Source: CAIWXH01 sp964555675
GTDB taxonomy: Bacteria; Chloroflexota; Chloroflexia; Chloroflexales; Chloroflexaceae
NCBI GenBank assembly: GCA_964555675.1
Contig: CAZKTU010000007.1
Span: forward strand, 1-64,000
DNA: 64,000 bases
Direction: 5' to 3'
Numbering within the stretch: the first letter of the stretch is position 1; each line of letters opens with the position of its first letter. The translations under genes and the position numbers were made by a program. Of the stretch, positions 8,056-16,058 are shown in pieces. The notes under the pieces are model-generated. The model saw only the letters and a program-made list of their open reading frames with translations, did no database searches and was not told the DNA's origin.

Positions 8056-8078
8056 GAGGGGGAGGCTTGCTCCCCCTC
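8056..8078 (-). terminator. hairpin after small basic gene
   Basis: GAGGGGGAG (8056-8064) and CTCCCCCTC (8070-8078) form a perfect 9-bp stem with a 5-base loop, beginning 5 bases after the stop codon of the small gene. There is no U-tract. Confidence 0.45.
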
Positions 8079-8083
8079 GCGGC

Positions 8084-8272
8084 CTAGTTGCGGGCGCCTG
8101 CCAGGCGGCGCAGCCAGCCGAAGCGACCGCCGTTCTGCTTGCGCTCGACCTGCTCGGCGCGCCGGGTAGTGCGGGCGCGTCGAGCCTCGCGGGCTGCGCG
8201 CTCCTCGGCGGCCATGCGGCGCCGGTTCTCGACCTCGAACCGGGTGAGGAGGACGTCACGCTCTGGGATCAT
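8084..8272 (-). CDS. small basic hypothetical protein
   Basis: 62 residues, strongly basic and helical: MIPERDVLLTRFEVENRRRM is followed by an Arg/Ala/Glu-rich amphipathic helix and a WLRRL end. No family is recognised. It could be a small nucleic-acid-binding or membrane-peripheral protein. It follows the histidine kinase gene on the same strand after 153 bases that hold two hairpins, and is itself followed by a 9-bp hairpin, so it is framed like an independent unit. The arginine-rich composition is easily produced by GC-rich DNA, so confidence is moderate. Confidence 0.45.
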   Translation of the reverse strand: MIPERDVLLTRFEVENRRRMAAEERAAREARRARTTRRAEQVERKQNGGRFGWLRRLAGARN

Positions 8273-8286
8273 CGGGTTTTCGCCTC

Positions 8287-8322
8287 GCTACTATACGCTC
8301 GTCTCACTGAGCGTATAGTAGC
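8287..8322. promoter_or_regulatory. perfect 14-bp palindrome upstream of small gene
   Basis: GCTACTATACGCTC (8287-8300), an 8-base loop, then its exact complement (8309-8322). It lies 15 bases before the small gene's start codon. It is less GC-rich than its surroundings and may be an operator or leader hairpin. Confidence 0.6.
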
Positions 8323-8376
8323 GGAGCGAGGCCGCGCCCACATCGTTGGAATCAGGTATTCATCAGGCGCGGGCCG

Positions 8377-8431
8377 GCCTAAGGGCTCGGTCTTGAGGCC
8401 TAAGGGGTAGCACTTAGGGCGACCCTTAGGC
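8377..8431 (-). promoter_or_regulatory. competing hairpin arms at end of kinase gene
   Basis: CCCTTAGGC at 8423-8431 contains the kinase stop codon on the minus strand. It can pair with either of two direct copies of GCCTAAGGG (8377-8385 and 8398-8406). Possible terminator or switch; no U-tract. Confidence 0.4.
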
Positions 8432-9625
8432 TATGGGTAGGGTGAAGGTGAAGGTGCTGCCCCGGCCCTCGACGCTGTCGGCCCACAGGCGGCCGCCGTG
8501 GCCCTCGACCAGGTGCTTGGCGATCGCCAGGCCCAGGCCGGTGCCGCCGGCGTTGCGGGTGCGCGAGCGGTCGACCTTGTAGAAGCGCTCGAAGATGCGC
8601 GGCAGATCCTGGGCCGGGATGCCGATACCGGTGTCGCTGACGCTCACCCGCAGCCACGGGCCGCTACTCTGAGGGGCGCCGCTGTCGTGGGGGGCCAGGT
8701 CGGCGCGCACCAGAACCGAGCCCCCCGCCGAGGTGAACTTCACCGCGTTGTGCAGCAGGTTGAGCAGGACCTGGCCGATCCGGTCGGCGTCCATCAGGGC
8801 CAGCTGCTCCTCGGCGGCGAGTTCGGCCGCCACGCTGATCTGCTTGCGGTCGGCCTGGGGCCTGATGCGCTCGAGGGCGCGCTCGACCACGGGCCGGATC
8901 GGCTGAGGCGCCAGCTTGAGGGTGACCCGCCCCGACTCGATCTGCGAGAGCTCGTGCAGCTCGTCGACGAGCTGGGTGACCGCGTCGATCTCCTGGGACA
9001 TCTGGCCGAGCATATGGCGGGCCACCTCGGGGGGCGGGTCGGACTGCACCGTCTCGACGAGCAGCTTGAGCGAGGCCAGGGGGGTGCGCAGCTCGTGCGA
9101 GACATTGGCCACCAGGTCGCGGCGCGAGCGCTCGAGCATGCTGATCTGGGTGATGTCGCGGATGAGCAGCATCGCGCCCGCCAGCTGCCCGTCGGGGGCC
9201 AGGGCCGTGCAGCGCAGGCGCAGGGTGCGCCCCGAGGCGATCGGCTTCATGGCCGTCTCGCGGGGCTCGCAGTCGCGCAGCACCTCGGCCACCAGGGCAT
9301 CGGCCTGATGGTCGCGCAGGGCCGCGATCAGGCTCTGGCCGGCGAGGCCGCGGCCGACCTCGAGCATCTCCTCGGCCTGGCGGTTGAGGTAGGCGACCCG
9401 GCGGGTCGGGTCGACCACGACCATGCCCGCGTCGAGCGAGGCCGCGGCGGTCTGAAAGAGCGGGTGTGCGATGGCCGCGAGCTGATCGGGCGAAGCGTAA
9501 CGGCTGGGCGCGTCGGGCGGGGCGGGCGCCGCCTCGGCGGGGGCGCGGCGGCGCGCCCAGAGCCAGGCGCAGGCGCCGAGGCTGAGGGCCAGGGCCAGGG
9601 CCAAGGCCAGTTCGAGGGGGCTCAT
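8426..9625 (-). CDS. PhoR-like sensor histidine kinase
   Basis: 399 residues. One membrane helix at residues 2-25, then a PAS domain (about 50-150; DAGMVVVDPTRRVAYLNRQAEEML), HisKA with the H-box VSHELRTPLASLKLL (His near 177), and a HATPase domain with N-box LLNLLHNAVKFT, G1 DTGIGIP and G2 GGTGLGLAIAKHL. All catalytic boxes are intact. With its partner regulator it forms a two-component system; the layout (one TM, PAS, kinase) is that of PhoR, so phosphate or envelope sensing is likely but not shown. The start codon overlaps the regulator's stop (ATGA), indicating translational coupling. Confidence 0.9.
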   Translation of the reverse strand: MSPLELALALALALSLGACAWLWARRRAPAEAAPAPPDAPSRYASPDQLAAIAHPLFQTAAASLDAGMVVVDPTRRVAYLNRQAEEMLEVGRGLAGQSLIAALRDHQADALVAEVLRDCEPRETAMKPIASGRTLRLRCTALAPDGQLAGAMLLIRDITQISMLERSRRDLVANVSHELRTPLASLKLLVETVQSDPPPEVARHMLGQMSQEIDAVTQLVDELHELSQIESGRVTLKLAPQPIRPVVERALERIRPQADRKQISVAAELAAEEQLALMDADRIGQVLLNLLHNAVKFTSAGGSVLVRADLAPHDSGAPQSSGPWLRVSVSDTGIGIPAQDLPRIFERFYKVDRSRTRNAGGTGLGLAIAKHLVEGHGGRLWADSVEGRGSTFTFTLPIA

Positions 9626-10320
9626 AGGGCGCCTTCGGGCGCCTCGAAGCGGTAGCCGACGCCGCGGACGGTCTGGATATAGCGGGGCCTGGCCGGGTCG
9701 GGCTCGATCTTCTCGCGCAGCCAGCGGATGTGTACGTCGACGGTGCGGCTGTCGCCGATAAAGTCGAGGCCCCAGACCCGTTCGAGCAGCAGGTCGCGGG
9801 TGAGGGCGATCCCGCGGTTACGGATGAGGCAGGTGAGCAGGTCGAACTCTTTTTGGGGGAGGGTCAGCTCGCCGCCGTCGCGCCAGGCTCGTCTGCTGCT
9901 GGTATCGACCCGGATCGCGCCCGCCTCGAGCACCTCGCGGCCGGCGAGGCGGGGCTGGCGCTCGGTGCGGCGCATGATCGCCCGCACGCGGGCCAGAAAC
10001 TCGCCCAGGCTGAAGGGCTTGCTGATATAGTCGTCCGCGCCTAGTTCGAGCCCGGCGATGCGGTCGACCTCGTCCTGGCGGGCGGTCAGCATAATCACGG
10101 GCACGTCGCTCTCCTGGCGGAGGATGCGGCAGACCGAAAAGCCGTCTAGCCGGGGGAGCATAATGTCGAGCACGACCAGATCGGGCTGGTCGCGGCGGGC
10201 GAGCTCGAGCCCTTGGACGCCGTCGGCGGCCAGGAGCACGGTGTAGCCCTCGCGCTCGAGGTTGTAGCGCAAGGTCTCGGCCAGGGTGGTCTCATCTTCG
10301 ACGAGCAGTATCGTTGGCAT
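9622..10320 (-). CDS. OmpR/PhoB-family response regulator
   Basis: 232 residues. A receiver domain (acidic pocket in LLVEDE, phospho-acceptor Asp in DLVVLDIMLPRLDG, Thr in MLTAR, Lys in SKPF) is followed by a winged-helix DNA-binding domain with GDSRTVDVHIRWLREKIE and VRGVGYRFE. The start at 10320 is chosen because the receiver fold begins there and an AAGGGAG site precedes it; the longer frame would run through the tRNA. A small hairpin (10333-10353, GCGGGG/CCCCGC) lies in the leader just before the ribosome site. It controls unknown targets together with the kinase encoded next. Confidence 0.92.
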   Translation of the reverse strand: MPTILLVEDETTLAETLRYNLEREGYTVLLAADGVQGLELARRDQPDLVVLDIMLPRLDGFSVCRILRQESDVPVIMLTARQDEVDRIAGLELGADDYISKPFSLGEFLARVRAIMRRTERQPRLAGREVLEAGAIRVDTSSRRAWRDGGELTLPQKEFDLLTCLIRNRGIALTRDLLLERVWGLDFIGDSRTVDVHIRWLREKIEPDPARPRYIQTVRGVGYRFEAPEGAL

Positions 10321-10379
10321 AGGGGCTCCCTTGCGGGGTTTCTCAGGCCCCGCGTCTCCTTCTCGTGCCGGGTGGTGAC

Positions 10380-10421
10380 AAAAACGCCGGCGCCGGCGCT
10401 GCTCGCGCTGGACGCCGGCGT
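10380..10421 (-). terminator. intrinsic terminator of tRNA-Pro
   Basis: On the minus strand ACGCCGGCG (10421-10413) pairs with CGCCGGCGT (10392-10384) and is followed by TTTT. It begins 27 bases after the tRNA 3' end. Confidence 0.6.
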
Positions 10422-10447
10422 CGCCGGCCCCGCCGTAGCGGGGGCAT

Positions 10448-10524
10448 TGGTCGGGGCGGAGGGATTTGAACCCACGACCCCCGCGTCCCAAACGCGGTGC
10501 TCTACCGGGCTGAGCCACGCCCCG
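10448..10524 (-). tRNA. tRNA-Pro (anticodon TGG)
   Basis: Full cloverleaf on the minus strand. The 7-bp acceptor stem is CGGGGCG/CGCCCCG, the D arm is GCTC/GAGC, and the anticodon stem CCGCG/CGCGG holds loop TTTGGGA, giving TGG with G37. The T arm contains TTCAAAT; its stem has one T-T mismatch. Discriminator A and a genome-encoded CCA (10450-10448) follow. G37 next to a Pro anticodon is the expected TrmD substrate, and trmD lies 9 kb away. Confidence 0.96.
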
Positions 10525-10533
10525 ACTGCCGTT

Positions 10534-10562
10534 AGGGTAACAGGATGGCGGGTCACTGTCAA
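10534..10562 (-). promoter_or_regulatory. tRNA-Pro promoter
   Basis: Minus-strand TTGACA (10562-10557), 17-base spacer, TACCCT (10539-10534), ending 9 bases before the tRNA 5' end. The -35 overlaps the stop codon of the upstream gene. Confidence 0.75.
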
Positions 10563-11089
10563 GGCTGCTCGAGGTTATCGGCGGGCGGCGGCCCGTTGCG
10601 CGGGTGATGCCTGAGGCGTCCGCGCACCCGCTCGACCTCAGCGATGGCCTGGCGCACCTCGGCCAGCCACTCGGCGTGCTCGGCGGCGAAGGCCCGCACC
10701 GCGTAGGCCAGGGCGCTGCTGCGGGTCTCGGCGACGCCTGCGGCCACCAGGGTGTCGAGCACCTCGCGCTCGGCCCTGCCGAGGCGGGTCATCACCGGGC
10801 TGGTGCGGGTGGAGAACAGGGACTCGACGGCGCCCGCGCGCATGCCCCAGGCCACGGGCAGGCCCAGCTCGCGCTCGAGCTCGCGGGCGACCTTGATGCG
10901 GGCGGGCCGCGTCTCTTCGCGGCGGCGCTCGATCAGGGCCCGCTCGGCCTCGGGGTCGCCCTCGCCCGCTGGGTCTACCTCGAGCAGCACCACGACCTCG
11001 TCGGGGTAGAGGCGCACGATGGGCGGCCGGGCGCTCAGGCCGGGTGGCAGTCTGCGGGCGATCAGGGCCGCGACTTCCTCTTCACGCAT
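10559..11089 (-). CDS. conserved-looking hypothetical protein
   Basis: 176 residues, no signal peptide or membrane segment. An N-terminal part with LPPGLSARPPIVRLYPDEVVVLLEVDP and a central helix rich in Arg/Glu precede a C-terminal helical half (LGRAEREVLDTLVAAGVAETRSSALAYAVRAFAAEHAEWLAEVRQAIAEVERVR). The phrase 'GVAETRSSALAYAVRAFAAEHAEW' resembles ribbon-helix-helix-adjacent helices of bacterial regulators, but this is only an impression. The start at 11089 has GGAGCGGA in front. Its stop overlaps the tRNA-Pro promoter. Function unknown. Confidence 0.65.
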   Translation of the reverse strand: MREEEVAALIARRLPPGLSARPPIVRLYPDEVVVLLEVDPAGEGDPEAERALIERRREETRPARIKVARELERELGLPVAWGMRAGAVESLFSTRTSPVMTRLGRAEREVLDTLVAAGVAETRSSALAYAVRAFAAEHAEWLAEVRQAIAEVERVRGRLRHHPRNGPPPADNLEQP

Positions 11090-11183
11090 TGGTCCGCTCC
11101 TGACTCCCGCGGTCGCCCGCGCCCGGCCGCTCAACCGGCGGGCTACGAAGCCCGCCTAGACCTGGCCCTGGCTGTCTGCGCCT

Positions 11184-11192
11184 ATTGTACCG
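11184..11192 (-). promoter_or_regulatory. -10 element CGG-TACAAT
   Basis: Minus-strand TACAAT (11189-11184) preceded by CGG, about 95 bases before the start at 11089. Divergent from the promoter at 11207. Confidence 0.4.
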
Positions 11193-11206
11193 TACCGTGG
11201 GCCGCG

Positions 11207-11215
11207 TGCTATAAT
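11207..11215 (+). promoter_or_regulatory. extended -10 promoter TGC-TATAAT
   Basis: Perfect TGnTATAAT at 11207-11215. Gives a leader of about 100-140 bases for the GH13-like gene. Confidence 0.6.
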
Positions 11216-11319
11216 GCGCCCTGTGTCAATGGTGACGCCCCCACGCTGCCGCCCTGGCCGGTCAGATTGCCCCTCGCGGCGCCACCTGCGCCACCCAATT
11301 GTCGCCCCGTAGTGTATGA

Positions 11320-13458
11320 ATGTTCTGCTTCGCCCGTGCGCCCGCCGGGCCATACGGTGATTCTGTGGAGTTTGAGCTGATCGAGACTGGCAGCGAGGTG
11401 CGCCTGCGCACCCCCGAGCTCGAGCTGGGCTGGTCGCGCGAGAACGGGGCCCTGGTGGTCCTGGCCCTGCGCGACGGGCCGAATGTGCTCGGCCACGGGC
11501 CGCCCCGCCCCGGCCTCGACATCGCCCTGGGCGCCGCCGGGGGCTGGACGGGGCCCACCTCGTTCGCGCGCTTCCTCTGGCATCGGGCCGCCCCCGTCGA
11601 CGGCGGCGTCGAGATGCTCGTCGCGATCGGCCTTGGCCCCCTGAAGATCCGCGACCGCTACACCCTGCGGGGCGGCCTGATCGAGCGGCAGGCCGAGCTC
11701 GAGCAGGTCGGCCCCGACGAGCAGCGCCTCTACGGGGTGCGCCTGATCTTGCCCAACGCCCGGGTCGGCAACCCCGGCCTCTGCCTGCTCGAGGCGCCTG
11801 GCAACAGTGTGCGGCCGCGGGTGGCCCTGGCCGTGGCCGCCGCGCAGCGCCGCAACGTGCTGCCGCGCCGCTTCTTCGCGCCGGGGGTGCGGGGCGGCGG
11901 GGCCCTCGAGCCGACGCCCACCCAGGGCCCCGGCCTGCTCGCCCTCCACGGCGCCCCGCCCCAGCAGACGCTCCTCTGCTGGTACGAGTCGGCCGGCGTC
12001 GCCGCCCTGCCCTTCGTCGAGGGCGCCGACGGCTGGCTCGACGCGGTCTCGCTCGCCCACGAGGTGGCCCTGGTCGGCGCGCTGCGCCCCGGCGAGACCT
12101 TGGTGGCCGGCACGCAGCGCTTCATGCTCTTCGACGGCCCCTGGGAGGCGGCCAGAGCCCGCTGCGCCGCCATGCGTCAGGGGGAGGCGCGGGGGGCGAG
12201 TTGGGTGGGCGAGACGCCCTTCTACCTCTGCGATCTGGCGCGCCACGGCGGGCTGGCCGGCCTCGCGGCCGAGGCCCCGGCCCTGGCCGAGCTCGGCGTC
12301 GGCGCGCTGGTGCTGCGGCCGCCCCAGCTTGTGGCGGGCGAGCAGATCCTCGATCTCGAGCGGCTCGACCCCGCCCACGGCGACGAGGCCGGCCTGCGCA
12401 GCCTGGTCGAGACGGCCCACGCCGCGGGGCTGCGGGTGATCCTCGACCTGCAGCTGCAGGGCTGCGCCGCCGAGTCGCGCTACCTGACCGCGCATCCCGA
12501 GTGGTTTGCGCGCTCCGAGAGCGGGGCCTTCGTGATCGGCATGCCGGGGGACGCCTCGGCCACCGGCAGGCACCCCGGCGTGGCGGTGTCGCCGGGCTGC
12601 TACAACTTCGACTGGAACAGCGAGGAGCTGCAGCGCTACCTGCTGAGCTGGGCCTGCGCTCAGGCCGACGCGCTCGACCTCGACGGCTTCCGCGCCGTGG
12701 CGCCCTACAGCCCCGCCCTGAACTGGGCGCGCCGGCCGCCCCAGAGCGCCGCCGACGGGGCCCTCGCCCCCCTGGCCTGGCTCGGCCGCCTGGGCGCCGA
12801 CATGCGCGCCGCATCGCCGGGGCGCGCCTTGCTCGCCACCCTCGCGGGGCCCGCCGCCGGCGCCGTCTGCGATGGGCTGTATGACTATCCGGCCCACCTG
12901 ATGTTCGTCCACACGGCCCTGCGCCGCATGACCGGCCACGAGCTCGGCGACTACCTCGAGGACCTGAGGACCCTCGCGCCGGCGGGGGTGGCGCGCATCT
13001 GCTTCATGGAGAGCCACGACACCTGCGAGATCAACCCCCTGGCCGATGGCCTGCGCGGCTCGCGCATCAGCCGCATGCTGCAGGCGGGCATGGCCCTCTG
13101 CGGCTTCGTGCCCTCGCTCTGGTCGGGCCAGGAGCAGGGCGAGGGGCCGTTCTTGCGCGCGCTGCTGAGCCTCTGGCGCGCAGAGCCGGCCTTGCGGTAT
13201 GGGCAGGCCGACTTCAGCTCGACCCGCTGCGACTCGCCGCTGGTGCTCGCGGCGCTGCGCGAGCACGGGGGGCGGCGCCTGCTCGCCCTGATGCACACGG
13301 GGCCGCGCCAGATCGAGGTCAACGTCACGCTCCCCGAAGGGCTCGCTCCGCACGCGCCCCAGGACCTGCTGGGGCTGGCGCCGCACGGCGTCGCCCACAT
13401 CGGCGCCGGGCTGCGGCTGCAGCTCGCGCCGTTCAGCGCCTACTGCCTCGAGCTCTGA
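11320..13458 (+). CDS. GH13-like protein lacking catalytic residues
   Basis: 712 residues if started at the ATG 11320; a GTG at 11365 (VEFELIETG) is an equally good start and neither has a clear ribosome site. The first ~290 residues are beta-rich. A TIM-barrel region follows from FYLCDLARHGG to SGQEQG with alpha-amylase-family landmarks: AHAAGLRVILDL, DLDGFRAVAPY and MESHDTCEIN. In active GH13 enzymes the second landmark reads GFRxD (nucleophile Asp) and a later strand carries the acid/base Glu. Here GFRAV has Val near residue 460 in place of the Asp, and the expected Glu strand reads RALLATLAGP. Only the HD of the last motif is kept. A C-terminal beta domain closes the protein. It may bind rather than cleave glucans, or use another chemistry. 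No signal peptide. Confidence 0.7.
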   Translation: MFCFARAPAGPYGDSVEFELIETGSEVRLRTPELELGWSRENGALVVLALRDGPNVLGHGPPRPGLDIALGAAGGWTGPTSFARFLWHRAAPVDGGVEMLVAIGLGPLKIRDRYTLRGGLIERQAELEQVGPDEQRLYGVRLILPNARVGNPGLCLLEAPGNSVRPRVALAVAAAQRRNVLPRRFFAPGVRGGGALEPTPTQGPGLLALHGAPPQQTLLCWYESAGVAALPFVEGADGWLDAVSLAHEVALVGALRPGETLVAGTQRFMLFDGPWEAARARCAAMRQGEARGASWVGETPFYLCDLARHGGLAGLAAEAPALAELGVGALVLRPPQLVAGEQILDLERLDPAHGDEAGLRSLVETAHAAGLRVILDLQLQGCAAESRYLTAHPEWFARSESGAFVIGMPGDASATGRHPGVAVSPGCYNFDWNSEELQRYLLSWACAQADALDLDGFRAVAPYSPALNWARRPPQSAADGALAPLAWLGRLGADMRAASPGRALLATLAGPAAGAVCDGLYDYPAHLMFVHTALRRMTGHELGDYLEDLRTLAPAGVARICFMESHDTCEINPLADGLRGSRISRMLQAGMALCGFVPSLWSGQEQGEGPFLRALLSLWRAEPALRYGQADFSSTRCDSPLVLAALREHGGRRLLALMHTGPRQIEVNVTLPEGLAPHAPQDLLGLAPHGVAHIGAGLRLQLAPFSAYCLEL

Positions 13459-13487
13459 GGCCCCTCACGCCTCACCCCTGAAGAATG

Positions 13488-13496
13488 CGGTACAAT
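13488..13496 (+). promoter_or_regulatory. -10 element CGG-TACAAT
   Basis: TACAAT at 13491-13496 preceded by CGG; leader of about 24 bases with AAGGGG before the ATG at 13527. Confidence 0.45.
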
Positions 13497-13526
13497 GCAA
13501 AGAGCAGATGGCGGCAAGGGGCGTCC

Positions 13527-14579
13527 ATGAGTAGCACCGTCCTCCTCACAGATACGAGCTTCGACGCTCACAACTGGCACGGGCACGTCGAGCAGGCCGC
13601 CAGGCTTCAGGCTGTCAGACGCGCCCTCGACGCCAGCGGCCTGCATGGCGAACTGCGCCACTACGCGCCGCGCCCCGCCCCCGACGCCGCCCTCGAGGCC
13701 GTCCACAGCGACCAGTTGCTGCGCCGCGTGCGCCAGCTAGCCAGCTACGGCGGCGGCCAGTTCGACTCGGACACCTACGTCACCGCCGACTCGTGGGAGG
13801 TCGCCGCCCTGGCCGCGGGCGCCGCCGTCGGCGCGGTCGAGGCCGTGCTCGACGGGCAGGCCCGCAACGCCTTCGCGCTGGTGCGGCCGCCCGGTCACCA
13901 CGCCACCCCCGGGCGGGCCATGGGCTTCTGCCTGATCAATAATATCGCCGTGGCCGCGCGCTACGCCCAGCGCGCCCTCGGCCTCGAGCGGGTGGCGATC
14001 GTCGACTACGACGTACACCACGGCAACGGCACCCAGGATATCTTCTACGCCGACCCGGCGGTGCTCTTCTGCTCGACCCACGCCGCGCCCTTCTATCCCG
14101 GCACCGGCGCCCTGGGCGAGATGGGCGACCGCGCCGAGGCGCACGGGGCGACCCTGAATGTGCCCCTGCCGTTCGGCGTCGGCGACGTGGGCTACGCGCG
14201 GGTCTTCGAGCAGGTGATCGCCCCGGCCCTGCGGCGCTTCCAGCCCCAGCTGATCATGGTCTCGGCGGGCTACGACGCTCATTGGAGCGACCCCCTGGGC
14301 CCGATGGTGCTCTCGGTGAGCGGCTACGCCCGCCTGAACCAGATCCTGCTCGGCCTGGCCGACGAGCTGTGCGGCGGCAGGCTCGTCATGGTGCTCGAGG
14401 GCGGCTACAACCTCGACGCCCTGGGCGCCTGTGTGGTGGCCTCGCTGCGGCAGCTGCTCGGCCGCGCGCCCGGCTACGACCCGATCGGCGAGGTCGATGC
14501 CCCCGAGCCGCTGCCCGAGATCGAGCGCGTGATCGAGAGCCTCACGCGTCGCCACCCGCTGCTGGCGCCCGCCAGCTAA
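13527..14579 (+). CDS. histone-deacetylase-family amidohydrolase
   Basis: 350 residues. All arginase/deacetylase-fold landmarks are present: RPPGHHA (twin His), FCLINNIAVAA, DYDVHHGNGTQD (zinc Asp and His), STHAAPFYPGTG, SAGYDAHWSDPLG (zinc Asp) and LEGGYNLDALG. Bacterial members deacetylate acetyl-lysine (AcuC-like) or acetylpolyamines with Zn2+. The length is typical of single-domain class II bacterial enzymes. The start at 13527 follows AAGGGG and a -10 box. Gaps of 17, 4 and 36 bases to hisH, hisA and the coiled-coil gene suggest a single operon, an unusual setting with no obvious metabolic link. Confidence 0.9.
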   Translation: MSSTVLLTDTSFDAHNWHGHVEQAARLQAVRRALDASGLHGELRHYAPRPAPDAALEAVHSDQLLRRVRQLASYGGGQFDSDTYVTADSWEVAALAAGAAVGAVEAVLDGQARNAFALVRPPGHHATPGRAMGFCLINNIAVAARYAQRALGLERVAIVDYDVHHGNGTQDIFYADPAVLFCSTHAAPFYPGTGALGEMGDRAEAHGATLNVPLPFGVGDVGYARVFEQVIAPALRRFQPQLIMVSAGYDAHWSDPLGPMVLSVSGYARLNQILLGLADELCGGRLVMVLEGGYNLDALGACVVASLRQLLGRAPGYDPIGEVDAPEPLPEIERVIESLTRRHPLLAPAS

Positions 14580-14596
14580 GCCTGATAGGGGCCCTT

Positions 14597-15292
14597 ATGA
14601 CGATCGCCGTGATCAACTATGGTGCGGGTAACCTGCCTAACGCGGTGCGCGCCCTGCGGGCCGCCGGCGCCGACCTGACGGTGACCGAGGACCCCGCCGT
14701 GGTCCTGGCCGCCGACGCGGTGGTGCTGCCCGGCGTGGGCGCCACGGCCGACACCATGCGCAGCCTGCGCGCCCTCGGCATCGCCCAGATCCTGCCCCAG
14801 GTCGTCGCCTCGGGCCGGCCCTTCCTCGGCATCTGTGTCGGCATGCAGGTGCTGCTGGCGGCAAGTGTCGAGTTCGGGCTGCACGACTGTCTCGGCATTG
14901 TGGGCGGTACGGTGCGCCGCCTGCCCGACGAGGCCGGCAAGATCCCCCAGATCGGCTGGAACCAGGTGCGCTACAGCCCCGCCTTCGCCGACCATCCGCT
15001 CTTCGCGGGCATCGCCGACGGCAGCGACTTCTACTTCGTCCACTCCTTCTACTGCGCCGTGGATGACCCCGCGGTCGTCGCCGGCCAGACCGCCTATGGC
15101 CTCGACTTCCCCAGCGTCATCGTGCGCGACAATCTGGCCGCCGTGCAGTTCCACCCCGAGAAGTCCGGGCGCTACGGCCTGCGCCTGCTAAAGAACTTTG
15201 TCGGCCTCTGTGAGCAGGCCACCGCCAGCGGACAGGGGGCGAGGGGGACGGGCGCGCAGCCGTCCTCGCTCGCCGCCAGCCCAGTATCGTAA
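14597..15292 (+). CDS. hisH: imidazole glycerol phosphate synthase, glutaminase subunit
   Basis: 231 residues. HisH hydrolyses glutamine and passes ammonia to HisF in histidine biosynthesis. MTIAVINYGAGN is the typical start; the catalytic Cys is in GICVGMQVL (near residue 81), and the His-Glu pair in QFHPEKSG. The C-terminus is about 20 residues longer than usual (Gly/Ser/Ala-rich tail after LLKNFVGL), probably run-on sequence. hisF and the other his genes are not in the window, so the pathway is split; hisA follows 4 bases later. Confidence 0.93.
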   Translation: MTIAVINYGAGNLPNAVRALRAAGADLTVTEDPAVVLAADAVVLPGVGATADTMRSLRALGIAQILPQVVASGRPFLGICVGMQVLLAASVEFGLHDCLGIVGGTVRRLPDEAGKIPQIGWNQVRYSPAFADHPLFAGIADGSDFYFVHSFYCAVDDPAVVAGQTAYGLDFPSVIVRDNLAAVQFHPEKSGRYGLRLLKNFVGLCEQATASGQGARGTGAQPSSLAASPVS

Positions 15293-15296
15293 GCCT

Positions 15297-16022
15297 ATGG
15301 AACTGATTCCGGCCATTGATCTGAAGGATGGGCGCTGTGTGCGGCTGTTCCAGGGCGACTTCGCCCAGAGCACGGTCTACGGCGATGACCCCGTGGCCAT
15401 GGCCCAGCGCTGGATCGAGCAGGGCGCCAGCCGACTCCACGTGGTCGACCTCGACGGGGCTCGCAACGGGCGGCCCACCAACATCGACGCCGTGCTCGCG
15501 ATCGTGCAGGCGATCGGCGCGCCGGTGCAGCTCGGCGGCGGCCTGCGCCGCGAGGAGGACGTCACCGCCGCCCTGGCCCTCGGGGTCGAGCGGGTCATCC
15601 TCGGCACCGCCGCCGTCGAGCAGACCGAGCTGGTGGCTCGCCTCCTGGCCCGCTTCGGCGACCGCCTGATCGTCGGCGTCGACGCCCGCGACGGCAAGGT
15701 CGCCACGGCCGGCTGGACCGAGACGGCCGACGTGCGCGCCGTCGACCTCGTGCGCCACATGGCCAGTCTGGGCGTGCGCCGGATCATCTACACCGACATT
15801 AGCCGCGACGGCACCCTCACCGAGCCCAACTTCGAGGCCCTGGCCGAGCTGATCTGGCCCGATGGCCCCGCTATCATCGCCAGCGGAGGCATCGCCGAGG
15901 TCGCCCACCTGCGGCGCCTGGCCGCCCTCGGCTGCGAGGGCGCCATCGTCGGCAAGGCTCTCTATGACGGCAAGTTCGACCTGGCCGACGCCCTGGCTGC
16001 CCTACGCGCCCAGGGCGCCTGA
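15297..16022 (+). CDS. hisA: phosphoribosylformimino-AICAR-phosphate isomerase
   Basis: 241 residues, the normal HisA length. HisA isomerises ProFAR to PRFAR, the substrate of HisF/HisH. The barrel carries both phosphate-binding halves: PAIDLKDGRCVRLFQGDF at the start (catalytic Asp in AIDL), LGGGLRREEDV, TDISRDGTLTEPN (second Asp) and ASGGIAEVAHL. The ATG at 15297 has no strong ribosome site, consistent with coupling to hisH, whose stop is only 4 bases upstream. Confidence 0.95.
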   Translation: MELIPAIDLKDGRCVRLFQGDFAQSTVYGDDPVAMAQRWIEQGASRLHVVDLDGARNGRPTNIDAVLAIVQAIGAPVQLGGGLRREEDVTAALALGVERVILGTAAVEQTELVARLLARFGDRLIVGVDARDGKVATAGWTETADVRAVDLVRHMASLGVRRIIYTDISRDGTLTEPNFEALAELIWPDGPAIIASGGIAEVAHLRRLAALGCEGAIVGKALYDGKFDLADALAALRAQGA

Positions 16023-16058
16023 AGCGGCGCGAGCCTTATACCCTGGATGGATTGAGCA

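Noticed and set aside
10321..10518. N-terminal extension of the response regulator
   Set aside because: It would translate through the tRNA-Pro gene and its terminator; the receiver domain starts at 10320.
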